From contig MPUH01000078.1 of NCBI GenBank assembly GCA_001970955.1, positions 1 to 64,000 of the forward strand: a stretch of DNA of 64,000 nucleotides, in the 5' to 3' direction. Within the stretch, counting starts at the first letter, position 1, and each line of letters opens with the position of its first letter. Of the stretch, positions 11,041 to 21,595 are shown one piece after another. Below the pieces are notes generated by a model. It did not search any database, had not been told where the DNA came from, and saw only the letters and a list, made by a program, of their open reading frames with translations. The position numbers were made by a program, and so were the translations under genes. The DNA comes from Stentor coeruleus (lineage: Eukaryota > Ciliophora > Heterotrichea > Heterotrichida > Stentoridae).

Positions 11041-11625
11041 ATGCCTTCTGAAGAGCAAACTATCCTCAGACTTCCTGAAGACTGGATTCGGAACTTTAAC
11101 TCTGACTGGAAACTAGAATTCACACCAATTGATGTAGAAAACGAAGACTCAGGACGATTTTTTAAAGTAAAATTCGGCCCATTAGATACTTTTTCTATAC
11201 TACTTGACCTACCTTGTATTGTAGAAACACATAAGACTTTGGACCATATAAATTTCTTTAAAAGCTGTGACATTGCGCAGATGATGTTTGTAATTCCTGA
11301 ACATGAAAAACAAGACCCAAGAGCGAAAAGTAAGGATTAAGCAGAAACTTCATTGAATAAAATGCTGGAAAAAGGGGAAAGGTATAAACTTAAGTCTGGA
11401 ATCACCCCTGGGACTTTTAATATTACATCAAGGTTTTATAAAAGAGAAGCTAAAGAGGATTTAAATGAGATTAAAAAAGTGGAGAGTTTGATTAAAAGTG
11501 TTATGGACTGTGGGACGGCAAGATTGGTTACTGAAGAGATTATTGAGTTGGCTGAAGGGCAGAATGTACCACTTGATGAAGAATATGAATACGACCCTGG
11601 TATGGAAGAAGAATATATTATATAA
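11041..11625 (+). CDS. TAF7: TFIID subunit TAF7
   Basis: Two exons joined by a 15-nt intron at 11330-11344 (GTAAGGATTAAGCAG) give a 189-residue protein. It matches the TAFII55 N-terminal domain: EEQTILRLPEDW at the start, then ILLDLPCIVETHKTLD, INFFKSCDIAQMMFV and, in exon 2, LKSGITPGTFNITSRFYKR, corresponding to the GIT-PP-...-RRFRK segment of animal TAF7. TAF7 binds TAF1 and regulates its activity within the general transcription factor TFIID in the nucleus. The product is shorter than animal TAF7 (about 350) because it lacks the long C-terminal region. It ends in an acidic tail (DEEYEYDPGMEEEYII). The splice restores the domain across the junction. Confidence 0.93.
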
Positions 11626-11769
11626 CTTAGTCAATCTTTACACTTTTAATTAAAAACTCATCATTTTTCTAATCTCTCTTATCAGAAATCTTTAACCTAT
11701 CATAAAAAATCTTTGAATTTCCTATGTTAGATTCACATCCTTATTTTGATTTTATAATGTTATATAAAT

Positions 11770-11973
11770 ATGTGCGACAAAATTAAAGAAGGTGATACAA
11801 GATATGACAATGTTCGTGGAACCGTACAGAAAACAGGGTGTATTGAGTATCATGACATGCTAGAAAAATGCTTAAAAGCTCATCATAAAGACTGGCGCAA
11901 GTGTCAAGAACAAGTTGTAGAACTTCGTAAATGCATGGATGTGCTTAAAGAAAAAACAAATCCTAATCCTTAA
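11770..11973 (+). CDS. COA4: Cytochrome c oxidase assembly factor 4 (twin CX9C)
   Basis: A 67-residue protein with an ATG start and TAA stop. It has the twin CX9C arrangement of mitochondrial intermembrane-space proteins imported by Mia40: CIEYHDMLEKC and CQEQVVELRKC, each with exactly nine residues between cysteines. The linker AHHKDWRKCQ strongly resembles the QHQDWRQCQ segment of COA4/CHCHD8, which makes this assignment more likely than other CHCH proteins. COA4 assists assembly of respiratory complex IV. No targeting presequence is expected or seen. The gene is single-exon, 144 bp downstream of TAF7 on the same strand. Confidence 0.88.
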   Translation: MCDKIKEGDTRYDNVRGTVQKTGCIEYHDMLEKCLKAHHKDWRKCQEQVVELRKCMDVLKEKTNPNP

Positions 11974-13176
11974 CATAACTAGGGTTATTAAAAGTAATAT
12001 TATGGGTTGATAAGATGATTACAAGAGTAACAAAGGGTTTTATGTTTTTAACAAAAAATTCTAAAGGGTATAAAGGCTAATCTTTAGTCTTTTATATATA
12101 AAATAAATTCTGTTAAGTGGTATTTGGAATAGTTTTTATGATGTTTTAAGTAATGTGTGAATTGCTGATGGGAATTTTGACTATAAGTTTTTTAAGAAAT
12201 TTTGCATTAGAATATCAATATAAGGTTTTGGGTAAGGGTTTATTGATAGAGAAAGCTTTGCTAGTACTGATAGTTAGTGTAAGTTGAGGATATTTATACT
12301 TTTTTATCTAGAAATTCACGAATCGATATTCTTATTTTGATCCCGTCTGATTCTATACAGCTATTCACATATCTTTCTACTGAAGCCTGCTAGCTTTGCA
12401 TATCCCCGAAAGAACTTGTGCTTATATTATAGAGGTTATTCCCCTTATGGCAACTTTACTGAAGCCATTTGCTTGACGATATTCACAATCTAATTGTGGA
12501 TTTCTAAATATATAATCAACTCGTGCCTGAAGATTATTAAGCAAACAGGAATGAAGGTCAAAGGCAAGTTCTTCAATTTTTTTTTATAATAAGTATTGAA
12601 TACTTGGTTTGTATTTTTTCATCATAAAATCTAGTCTGATTATAATCGAGATTATATAGTTCCCATCATCAATGCAGAAGATTACTGGAAGGAATTTAAT
12701 TATTTTTGTGATTTTAATGAGTTTTACAAGTCTCGATAAGGTGTAAAAGACATGAGGAATTAGATCTAACAGAATAAAAATCAATAAAGGCTAATTGTTT
12801 TTGGAGAAACACAGTTTTTTATTGTGATTCTAAAGGTATGCTCGATACTGACTATAAAGCATTAATCATATACAAGACGGAGGCGAGTTTTGCATTTGAA
12901 CTTTTCGATAATGAACCTAAAACAGAAAGTGATATCCATTTACCTTACCATATTCAATAGAATTTTTTTTTTTTATAGTATCTTAGATTAAAAACTTTTG
13001 AGTTTATAATAAAAAGAATGTCTTTTACATAGAAAAACTAGATTTTGTAGTTTTTATATATAAAGTATTGCTTAAATGCGTTTTATTATGCAAAATTACG
13101 AAATTCTCAACATTTGTAAATTATTTCTATTCTAAATTCCTTATTTTTTAATATAAGCCTGCTAAAATATTATATC
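11974..13176. other. 1.2-kb spacer with scattered coding-like relics
   Basis: No intact gene is visible, but the middle holds short protein-like stretches on both strands. On the minus strand, 12584-12784 reads FILLDLIPHVFYTLSRLVKL followed by IKITKIIKF, reminiscent of an S3/S4 channel segment. Further left on the same strand lies LNNLQARVDYIFRNPQLD. On the plus strand, about 12786-12960 reads FWRNTVFYCDSKGMLDTDYK followed by ALIIYKTEASFAFELFDNEP and ends at TAG. None has a convincing start, splice sites or continuation. They could be remains of two or more dead genes. Confidence 0.4.
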
Positions 13177-14433
13177 CTAACCAAGTTTTATAATTTTACT
13201 TTGCAAACTATATGATGATTGTCTAAGTTCACCTATTTTCTCATTAAGATGCCTTATTCTTTCTTCTAAAGATTCAGGAGTAACTTCTCTTTCATCTCCA
13301 GCTCCTTGGAACCTAATGTCTTTAAACTCATTGATTTTTTTTCTAAGACTTACGAAATCCCAATAGCATTTTTTCTCTTTGCAACTAAATTTATAACACT
13401 CATTAATTGCTTTAGCCGCAGCAAATTTTAAGTCAACTTCATTTAAAACTGCCATTTGATCAGATGATAAATTTAAGTAGCTACCAATAGCTACAAAAGT
13501 CATAGAAAGGACAATTCCTCCTGCAAATGCACTAAGTGCTAGAGAAACTCGGCCACCAACTGTTAATGGATATTGATCACCATATCCTACAGTAGCCATT
13601 GTGATGAATACATTCCACATACAATTGTAAAAATAATCATAATCTTGTCCTTCTCTATGCAACGGTCTTTCAAACACATGCACTGCAATACCAAAAACTA
13701 TCACACAAGGTAAAAGTAAAAAGCAAATAACCATAAACATAGGTCGTTCATTCAAATAACACTTAAAAGAAAACCCAATTCCCGATGTCACTCCAAACTT
13801 CTCACATTGTCTTAATGACACTGGATTACTATATTTCCCGAAATAAAATATAGCCAATGCAAGGACAATCACCCTCATAAATGAAATAACATATAATACC
13901 TCGGCAAGATAATAACAAACAACTTGTTCTTTATATCCATCATAATGAGTACTAGTTAAAGTTAATTCCAATCCAGGATACGGTAGAATTTGATAAAGAA
14001 TTATTGATGGGACTGTATCTCCACCAAAATATTCCCACAATTCAGGCTTTTTTCTATTTTGAATAACTTCAAGCAAAGGGATTTTTTTCTGAGCAGGGAG
14101 TTCTGAGTATGTTCTTGGTTTATGGGTTCTCCATTCTAAGTATGAGATTCTATATGGGATTAAAAGGAGTATGGCAGTATATGAAAAAATTAACATAAGG
14201 ATTCTAGGCATCATAGTAAAATTATCATTTTGAACACATTCTAAAACTCTTGAAGGATCATAGCGAAATTCATAGTCTATTATCCCTGGGACAATAGAGA
14301 AAGATCCAACTAAGGCAGCAAGGATTCGGTAAAAGCGCCATCTGTCAAAGAGAATTTTCGATTTGGTGATTTCGCTTAATTGCTTTTCTTGTTTAATTGG
14401 ACGTATAAGAAGTGGCCTTTGACGATCTTCCAT
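13177..14433 (-). CDS. SK-like (small-conductance, calmodulin-gated type) K+ channel
   Basis: A 418-residue K+ channel. TM segments are visible near residues 35-55, 76-96, 173-198, 231-253, a pore at 267-287 (MWNVFITMATVGYGDQYPLT, GYG at 283-285) and an S6 at 292-316. There is no arginine-rich S4. Directly after S6 comes a charged helix, AAAKAINECYKFSCKEKKCYWDF in part, followed by LRKKINEFKDIR and a terminal coiled coil (RIRHLNEKIGELRQSSYSLQ). This order (S6, calmodulin-binding-domain-like helices, coiled coil) is that of SK channels, which carry Ca2+-dependent K+ currents in ciliates. The calmodulin-binding function is inferred from position and weak similarity only. Confidence 0.85.
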   Translation of the reverse strand: MEDRQRPLLIRPIKQEKQLSEITKSKILFDRWRFYRILAALVGSFSIVPGIIDYEFRYDPSRVLECVQNDNFTMMPRILMLIFSYTAILLLIPYRISYLEWRTHKPRTYSELPAQKKIPLLEVIQNRKKPELWEYFGGDTVPSIILYQILPYPGLELTLTSTHYDGYKEQVVCYYLAEVLYVISFMRVIVLALAIFYFGKYSNPVSLRQCEKFGVTSGIGFSFKCYLNERPMFMVICFLLLPCVIVFGIAVHVFERPLHREGQDYDYFYNCMWNVFITMATVGYGDQYPLTVGGRVSLALSAFAGGIVLSMTFVAIGSYLNLSSDQMAVLNEVDLKFAAAKAINECYKFSCKEKKCYWDFVSLRKKINEFKDIRFQGAGDEREVTPESLEERIRHLNEKIGELRQSSYSLQSKIIKLG

Positions 14434-16146
14434 TTATATGAGCCATTAAATATTTAGGGCTTAAGTCACGACTTAGCTTTTTCGAATTTTTTAGATTTAA
14501 AAACACCTTGTTGTGTCTAGAGATGTACTATGCTAAACTATTAAATTTATATTCAATAAGATAGGTGTATGCCTTCATTAATGTGGGTTTTTTTATTGTA
14601 TATGATTCAACTATAGAAAATTTATTATAGTCACATCAATGTTTCAAATTTTTTATTCTAAAGCTGGACCATGAAAACGTGGATTTTGCTTAATTAAAGC
14701 TTAGGCTTGAAGGCTAGATAGCTTGAACTTAATGCTTTGTGATATGGTAGATTATATGAGATGATTTATTTTTATAAGCATGTGGAAAATATAAAGGAAG
14801 GTCAGATTTATGAGGAAAAAATTGAACTTGATTTACACTATTTTTTTATGAAAAAGCTTTTTTCAAGTTAACAGAAATGATATGAAGAATTACAGGGGGA
14901 AAAGTTCTGTTTTACTAATGTGACCATGAACTTTTTTTGAATTAGTATTTTTGTATGATAACAGCTTTAGTTTTGTAAAGAAAATAGCTTATTTCGTGTT
15001 GATTTTCCACAATCTGTGAATAAAAAAATTTGTTTATGCAACTTTTAAGATTTTTAGTAGTTCATAATAAGTATTACTTATTTGTTTATGTTTATTGTAA
15101 ATAAATAAAATGAAAATGGGAATATTTATATATCAGAAATTTATCTTGGTTTGATTAATCCATCTTTTAATTTTCTATTCAAACAAAACTACTTAAGCAT
15201 ATTTTTTATATTTGAAAATCTTTAACCTTTGCATTCATAATTATTGTGTTTTTAGATATAATTCACATATTACTTTGATTTAATAACCTTATTGAAGAAT
15301 TTATATGAAAATTCTATTTATATTTTTATGATTTTTATATCATATTCTAATTAAATTAGGAATAGTTTTAAAAATAGCCAGTGCATTTTAAAACTNTCAC
15401 ATATTACTTTGATTTAATAACCTTATTGAAGAATTTATATGAAAATTCTATTTATATTTTAACTCGAATTGCCCAACAAATTCACTTTAGCGTATTAAAT
15501 TCTAATCCAACTTATCATAGTCACATAAAAAATACAATTTTAAATCACAAAAACCCAGAAACATTCATTAAATATTATCAAAATCAAGATAAATTATTTC
15601 TAATCTAATGAAAGTCAACCCAATCCTATCAACCTTATTCACATAATAATATATAATTAAAATCATATTAAAAAATTACTTATCTTTCTTTTTTTACCAT
15701 AAATCAAACATTTATAATCCGCAAACCATTATCATCAATGAAGTCTCTCTAGAAATATTAATAAAAAACTCTCTCTTGAAAATCTCTAATAGTATCTGTT
15801 GAAACCAAAGATAATCTTCCTAAAGCTAATATGAAATTAACAACAACTATGAAAAAAGTGCTGAGTTTTTTTTCTAGACAAAACTAGAGGAAATTGATAT
15901 AAATTTATAGATTTTTATATTAGAAAATTTCAATTTGGTACTACAATTATTCGAAATTATATTTAAAAATATGTAATCATTAAGAAATCATGTAACAAAA
16001 AAATAATATGAGAATTTTAATCACAAAAATAATCAAACCCTAAAATAAAAAAACCCTTCAGCTTTAATATCATGTTACAATCATAAAAGAGATCACGATA
16101 AAATTTATAGAATTGTCAATGAAAAGCGAGACAAAACCATAATACT
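14434..16146. other. AT-rich spacer containing an assembly seam
   Basis: No convincing coding region is visible over 1.7 kb. The only notable structure is the N at 15396 with its duplicated flank, described separately. The right half is G-poor on the + strand. Confidence 0.5.
15263..15460. repeat. Assembly seam: 64-bp exact direct repeat around an N
   Basis: Bases 15263-15326 are repeated exactly at 15397-15460, immediately right of the single N at 15396. The 69 bases between the first copy and the N are unique. The most likely cause is two contig ends placed side by side without merging their overlap. It is in non-coding DNA, so no gene is affected. Confidence 0.85.
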
Positions 16147-16760
16147 GTTGACTATACCTATTATATAAAAAGTTTAGTCAGAGCGGAAAAAAGTAGAAAA
16201 ATCTTTGAAGTCTATAAAAAATCATCCTATTCAAGCAGATGAATATTTGATAGCAATGATAATATATTCATGTACTAAATAAATCATTTATTAAGAATGT
16301 GAAGCTCATACAAATAAGTTTTGCCCCAGTAGTTTATTTCTATAATTATATTATTATTGGCTTTTGCTAAAAGAACTATGCTGAAAAAGCTATTAAGATG
16401 CATAAAGAATAAGAAACGAGTTTATAATCACTGATGGGAGGATTTTTAATGAAGTTTTGACTTTTTGTGCAAGGCTAGGTGATTTGCCAAAAGCGAGGTT
16501 GATATTATATAAGATGAAAAGCTGTAATGTTAAGATGGATGAGACGAAATACAATTTATTGATATCAGTCTATTCCTCAGCCCTGTCAAGATGCTGATGA
16601 TAAAGATCTTTTCATCAAAGAAGTATGCGAGTTATTTAGAGAATGTCAGGAAAAAGGTGGGTTTCTTTTGACCTTAAACTCCTTCCTATCAGTCCATACA
16701 AGCGCGTTCTTAGATCTTCAAGTTGAAGGTCTTGTTCTACTTTTTTACGTCCAATTTAGC
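16147..16760 (+). pseudogene. Decayed pentatricopeptide-repeat (PPR) gene
   Basis: Segments typical of 35-residue PPR units occur in order but in different frames and with stops. They are VDYTYYIKSLVRAEKSRKIF then EVYKKS; IQADEYLIAMIIYSCTK; NYAEKAIKMHKE; FNEVLTFCARLGDLPKARLI then LYKMKSCNVKMDETKYNLLI; and DKDLFIKEVCELFRECQEKG. PPR proteins bind organellar RNA, usually in mitochondria. No splice sites of the 15/16-nt type repair the breaks: at least three frame changes and several stop codons separate the pieces. I infer an unprocessed pseudogene, or less likely a badly assembled gene. No start codon or end can be fixed. Confidence 0.75.
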
Positions 16761-16988
16761 ATTAAAAAAATAAATTCGCATATCATCATCTCTTCACTTT
16801 ATACAAATCTTTGTTAATACATAAAAATCTATGTCCTTTAGGACTCTTTGGAAAAGAAAATGCTTTCCTAATATGTGCATATTAAGCACATACCTTTAGA
16901 GCTTGTAACTCATCAAGACTTCAATTTTAAAAATGTTCTACATTTATTATATATAAAAAATAAGTTAATATCATGATAATGTCTATAA

Positions 16989-18200
16989 ATGGATTTATTA
17001 GAATCTGAGTTGTCTGTAATTAAGTCATCAGTTATTGATAGTCTTTTAAATTCCCTTGATACAGGAATTTTTGAAAACAGGACGAGTGTGGCATACGTCC
17101 AAGCATACTCTAAAGTCCTGGAAGCAGCTGATATAGATGAGAATTGCAAGTATCTTTATAACTATTACAAGAAAATAATCACCGACTATACAGAAAAAGT
17201 TGTTAAAAGAGAACTCCTCCAACTAAGAGGAGAAGAGTTACTTAAAAAATTATTACTTAGATGGCAAAACCACAAAATGCTAGTTTATTGGATGAGGAAA
17301 TTTTTTTACTTCCTTGATCGATATTATATCAAAAACACAAATCTTCCTTCTCTTTTTTTAGCAGGTATGACTATTTTTAAATCACAGGTCTTTAATCAAA
17401 TCAAAGTGCATTTGTGTAATGCGCTTATTGACCAAATAAATAATGAGCGAAATGGTGCCTATATCGATATTAATACTATAAAAGAAACTTTATTATGTTT
17501 TGCTCAGTTAGGATGTGATAAATTTAGTATAGAAAATACTGGAGGTAAATTTTTATGGATAGGACAACCTAATTTGGATTTATACCATGAAGAGTTTGAG
17601 AATATTTTTTTGGAAAAAACCAAAGAATTTTATATTTCAAAGTCTCAACAATGGATAACATCAATGTCTTGCCCTGAGTACCTTCATGCGGTAAATCAAG
17701 CTTTTGCTAATGAAGAACGTAGATTACAAGAGTATTTGGAGCCTTGTACAAAAGACCCTTTGATGAAAATTGTTATTAATGAATTAGTTGCTAATAATGC
17801 AAGGGCTGTGCTAGAAATGCCTGGAACTGGATTTGAGGATATGCTTAAGAATGGTAAAATTGATGAGCTGAAACTTATGTTCTCGATTTTTAGAAACCAT
17901 GAACCTTCACTTAATATTATTGCAGCTAAACTAAGTTTTTATTTAGAAACTCGTGAAGGGCTTATTGTCAATGATCCAAAACTACAAGAAGCTATGAAAG
18001 AGTTCACTAATAGACTATCCATTTTTAAAGATGAAATTGATGAGATGATCAAATATTCTTTCGAAAACCATTCTCTCTTCCAAAGGCTTAGGGATATGAG
18101 TTTCCAAAATTTTATGAACAGGTGTCCATATTTAGCCCAATATGCCGCTTCAAACTGTGACCATAAGATGAAAAAAGGGCTTGAAGATATTTCAGAATAA
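16989..18200 (+). CDS. Cullin N-terminal-half protein lacking the RING-binding half
   Basis: A 403-residue single-exon protein that matches the cullin-repeat (stalk) region only: the start with NRTSVAYVQAYSKVLEAADI, the segment ELLQLRGEELLKKLLLRWQNHKMLVYWMRKFFYFLDRYYI in part, and the third repeat ending NHSLFQRLRDMSFQNFMNRC and YLAQYAASNCDHKMKKGLED. In CUL1 the chain continues for about 350 residues with the cullin-homology domain, RBX1 groove and NEDD8 lysine. Here a TAA follows and no coding sequence continues in the next 490 bases, with or without splicing. Full cullins scaffold ubiquitin ligases. This one could hold an adaptor but should not recruit RBX1. The uninterrupted frame suggests that it is functional or only recently truncated. 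Confidence 0.85.
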   Translation: MDLLESELSVIKSSVIDSLLNSLDTGIFENRTSVAYVQAYSKVLEAADIDENCKYLYNYYKKIITDYTEKVVKRELLQLRGEELLKKLLLRWQNHKMLVYWMRKFFYFLDRYYIKNTNLPSLFLAGMTIFKSQVFNQIKVHLCNALIDQINNERNGAYIDINTIKETLLCFAQLGCDKFSIENTGGKFLWIGQPNLDLYHEEFENIFLEKTKEFYISKSQQWITSMSCPEYLHAVNQAFANEERRLQEYLEPCTKDPLMKIVINELVANNARAVLEMPGTGFEDMLKNGKIDELKLMFSIFRNHEPSLNIIAAKLSFYLETREGLIVNDPKLQEAMKEFTNRLSIFKDEIDEMIKYSFENHSLFQRLRDMSFQNFMNRCPYLAQYAASNCDHKMKKGLEDISE

Positions 18201-18690
18201 AAAACTGAATTCTTTATAGATTTAATTAGATTAATAGAAAACCGAAGTTTTTTTGAGATTTAGATTGGATAAATGATGTAGAAAATTAAGTATAGGATAG
18301 ATAGGGATAGAGGAAATAGTTGAGTTTTTATGGAAACTCATTTTTTGGCTGTTATTTGATTAGGGCGATAATTATTCTCCTCATGAGTTTTTGTGAAGAT
18401 ATTTTATGGAGGATGCTTATCGGTAAATAATAGTCACAAGAAGAATATTTGATTTCTGGTATTTTTTATAGGCATAATAAAGAAAATTATTTAAAATATC
18501 ATCTAGATTAGGTCAAAATATGATTGGCATTATTACTAACTAGATTAAAATTTTGATACAGAAAGAGCTTTTGACTAGGAGAGAAAACATAATTTCTTAT
18601 ATCTGCCTCCTTTAAATTAAATATAGATTTAATTATAATTGATACAAAACAAACACTCTTTTAAGAACTTTGATAATAATTATGTAAAAA
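18201..18690. other. AT-rich spacer between convergent genes
   Basis: No gene or RNA is visible. No cullin-homology-domain coding sequence is present downstream of the truncated cullin. Confidence 0.6.
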
Positions 18691-19944
18691 TTAAGTGTAA
18701 GTTACTTCGCCTTCGGCTATAGATGGGGACAGAACAGGAGACATTTTTTGTTTGCTTTTTGATATACGCTTAGTTGTTATAAGAAACGAGCCTCGTTTGT
18801 TATTCACTGATTTTTCTGAGTGTTGTTTGATTAGAGCGAGGCTGATGATTTTTTTCACACGATCTTTTGTAGAGTCTGGCGCATCGGGTAAAAGATTTTC
18901 AATGCCGGTAAATGAAGGTCGTGGTGTTAAATCTTCAAATCTCCCAGCAGCTCTAACTCCTAACCTAATATTCTCCAATTCAACATCATTATTCCTCATC
19001 TCCAAACTCTTCTCTCTAATATTAGCTTTTTTTAACTTCACCAAAGATGTGCCAAGATAATATTTCATCTTATTATTTTCCTCTTGGATACTCTTAAGTT
19101 CAGCTTTAGTTTCATCAATAATCTTATTTAACTGGCCAATTTTAAGTTCTTTTTCTTCATCAATATTCTGCATTTCAAGGACTTTACGTTTATAAACACT
19201 TATTTGTGATTTAAGATTTTTAATTAGTTCATCATTTTCTATATTAGTTTCGTTTAGTTTTGTTATCATTTTCCCAGAACTTGTTAGTTTTTCTTCACAG
19301 ATTTTGATTGCATGATCTTTTAATCTGAGGGGTTCAGATATGTTTTCATTTATATATTTTTTGAGATAGGATATTTCTGATTCAAGGTTGCTATTTTGTA
19401 TTGATAATTCTTATTAGATATTACCTTTATGTAAATATGCAGAGTGATCTTTGTATGAAATAAATTCTTGATTTAAGTCTTGATAACAAATTAAGGCACT
19501 TTCTGCGATATAGATATATGGGATATGGGTATTGTCTAAGATTACTTCAGTATGATTTTCATAAATTCTGCTTAAAATATTTTCGTCCACCTGCTCTTTT
19601 TTCTGAAAAATAGCTTCTTTAGCTGCATCCACAATCAATTTCATTTCTTTTTGGTAAGTTCCTTTCTCACTTGCACATACTTCTAAAGCTTTACAAGCAT
19701 TTTTAGCCTTAACTAAATAACTACCCGAACTTTGTAGTTCTTTTATAGATTCTGAAATTTCATGCTTAACCTTGTTTACTGGAGATAAGAACCTTGGAGG
19801 TATTGAATCTAATGAAATAGTTGATTTTAAGAAAGGATTAGAAAATGTTGAATGAGTAGGTTTTTGTGAATGTTTTACCCTTGATGTTTGTGATCCATTT
19901 GAAAATCCTAATGATGATTTAGAGTGCATTCTTACTAAGTGCAT
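18691..19944 (-). CDS. Coiled-coil protein, two exons, unknown function
   Basis: Two frames join through a 15-nt intron at 19410-19424 (sense GTAATATCTAATAAG), giving 412 residues that start at the ATG at 19944 (MHLVRMHSKSSLGFSNGSQT). The N-terminal 60 residues are Ser/Pro-rich and probably disordered. The middle and C-terminal parts are coiled coil: NSNLESEISYLKKYINENIS lies across the splice, followed by IKNLKSQISVYKRKVLEMQN and EENNKMKYYLGTSLVKLKKA. The tail is basic and Ser-rich. No catalytic motif is visible. The splice joins two stretches with continuous heptads, which supports the model. A structural or cytoskeletal role is likely but not shown. Confidence 0.75.
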
Positions 19945-20137
19945 TGATTATATTTATATAATAACATAAAAAAATTCAAAAAGTTGTATCAAATATTAAC
20001 TATGATAATCTAAATATGGATTTAAATCAATTATTATATTCAGTATAAATTATAATACAAAGTGTTTATTGGAAACTCAATAAGAATAAACCCATAATTT
20101 AAAACAAATTATTGATATAAAACTCTTTAGCTGTTTA

Positions 20138-21595
20138 TTAAGCTTTATTTATTTTGATTCCTTGAGCTTTATAGTCCACTGTTGAAAACATATACAGTGA
20201 AAAATCATCTAATATAAAGTAAAATTTTTTGTCATAATAAGATGGTGTACCAAGACTACACCAATTTAAATCTGGAATGCTATTTGATACAATTTTCCAA
20301 AGTCTTCCATCAGGGTTAGACATAAGTACATTATTCCTAGATAAGCAAAAAATAGCATCTGAAGTTTTCAAAAGCAGTTTGGACAAATTTTGATTAACAG
20401 GAACATTTCCAATCTTAATAAAAGTATTTTTCCTAATATCATAAGCAAAAAAATATCTTCTTTTAAAAGGCGCAATAAGTAATTCTTGAGATTTAGCGAT
20501 AACTGAACATGATCCAAAGCTTTCAGGAGGATCAGCAATCCTTTCCCAAGTATTATTAAGCCTATTATATCTCTCATTTATATCTAATGATCCTCCAATA
20601 CTATAAATAAGCCCTTCATGATAACATAAAGAATGACCTTTTTTAGGAACACAATTTGCCACTTGTTGAATATTATTGTTTCCAATTATAAGATAAGATT
20701 TATTGCTTATACCTTCTAATGATTCTCCACCTGTGTATAATATATCCCCATTTTCATAAGAACACCATGATGCTTGATTTCCCCATTCAGCGAATTGGTT
20801 TTGAATGTTTAGCATTTCTCCAGTTTGAGTGTCAAGATATATTTGAAAGATAGGCCTTGTTTTTCTTATAAACACCATTAGAGATATATCACTTATTACA
20901 TCTGTTTTAGGCATAATTTCAATCTCACACAATTTAAATAAAGCTTCATCTATTTGATTATGATTAACAACATGATTGCAAATATTTCTCTCATTAAGCA
21001 AATTTCTGCTTCTTTTGCTTTTTATCAATTGCACACCTTTTTTGTTTGAGTTCATATAATTCCCATCCCAGATTTCATTCTTCGCTTCTTTAAGTAATTC
21101 TGAAAGCATAGTTTCTATTTCTTTTTTGTAGTTATCAACTATTTCAAGTTTAGCTTTAAAGTACTGGTTTATTTTCCCTACAATTTTTTCTTGATCTTTG
21201 ACAATCAAGTTTCGAGAGTTATCAATTTTATCTAGAATTGTCTTGAAAGACTTTTTTAGAGAGTCTATATTTTCTTTAATAAGATTATATTTTGATATTC
21301 CAGTTGTATTTTTAACTATAGATTCCCATTTGATGTTGATAAACCTTTTCTCTCCTGACTTGGTGATTTTCTGTGCACAATTGTAGCATATTTTCTTTAT
21401 CGTAGATTGTGAGATATCTAGGAATGAAGGAGGATTGATGAAGCAAGAATAGCATATACTATTGCATGTATCATGTATATCAGGCTCATCTTTTGGTAAG
21501 ATTTTAATGCAGTTTTGGCAAATATATAATTGTTCTTTGCCTGGAATTCTATGAAGATTTACAGTTTTCGAGCAGGTAACACAAGCCCTTTCCAT
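20138..21595 (-). CDS. Cys-rich zinc-finger / coiled-coil / kelch-propeller protein
   Basis: A 485-residue protein with a TRIM-like plan. Residues 1-75 hold paired cysteines with zinc-binding spacing (CVTCSKTV, YICQNCIK, CNSICYSCF, ICYNCAQK). A coiled coil covers about 95-170 (NIDSLKKSFKTILDKIDNSR). The C-terminal part is a kelch-type beta-propeller with repeated Gly-Gly blades: DILYTGGESLEG, GLIYSIGGSLDINERYNRLN then NTWERIADPP. There is no canonical RING spacing, so ubiquitin-ligase activity is uncertain. Kelch propellers usually bind partner proteins. This architecture is common in heterotrich gene families. The start is the first ATG, 6 nt before the first Cys pair region. Confidence 0.8.
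   Translation of the reverse strand: MERACVTCSKTVNLHRIPGKEQLYICQNCIKILPKDEPDIHDTCNSICYSCFINPPSFLDISQSTIKKICYNCAQKITKSGEKRFINIKWESIVKNTTGISKYNLIKENIDSLKKSFKTILDKIDNSRNLIVKDQEKIVGKINQYFKAKLEIVDNYKKEIETMLSELLKEAKNEIWDGNYMNSNKKGVQLIKSKRSRNLLNERNICNHVVNHNQIDEALFKLCEIEIMPKTDVISDISLMVFIRKTRPIFQIYLDTQTGEMLNIQNQFAEWGNQASWCSYENGDILYTGGESLEGISNKSYLIIGNNNIQQVANCVPKKGHSLCYHEGLIYSIGGSLDINERYNRLNNTWERIADPPESFGSCSVIAKSQELLIAPFKRRYFFAYDIRKNTFIKIGNVPVNQNLSKLLLKTSDAIFCLSRNNVLMSNPDGRLWKIVSNSIPDLNWCSLGTPSYYDKKFYFILDDFSLYMFSTVDYKAQGIKINKA

Noticed and set aside
11025-11273. Minus-strand 82-codon frame opposite TAF7
   Set aside because: The plus strand encodes the conserved TAF7 domain, so the minus frame is a shadow.
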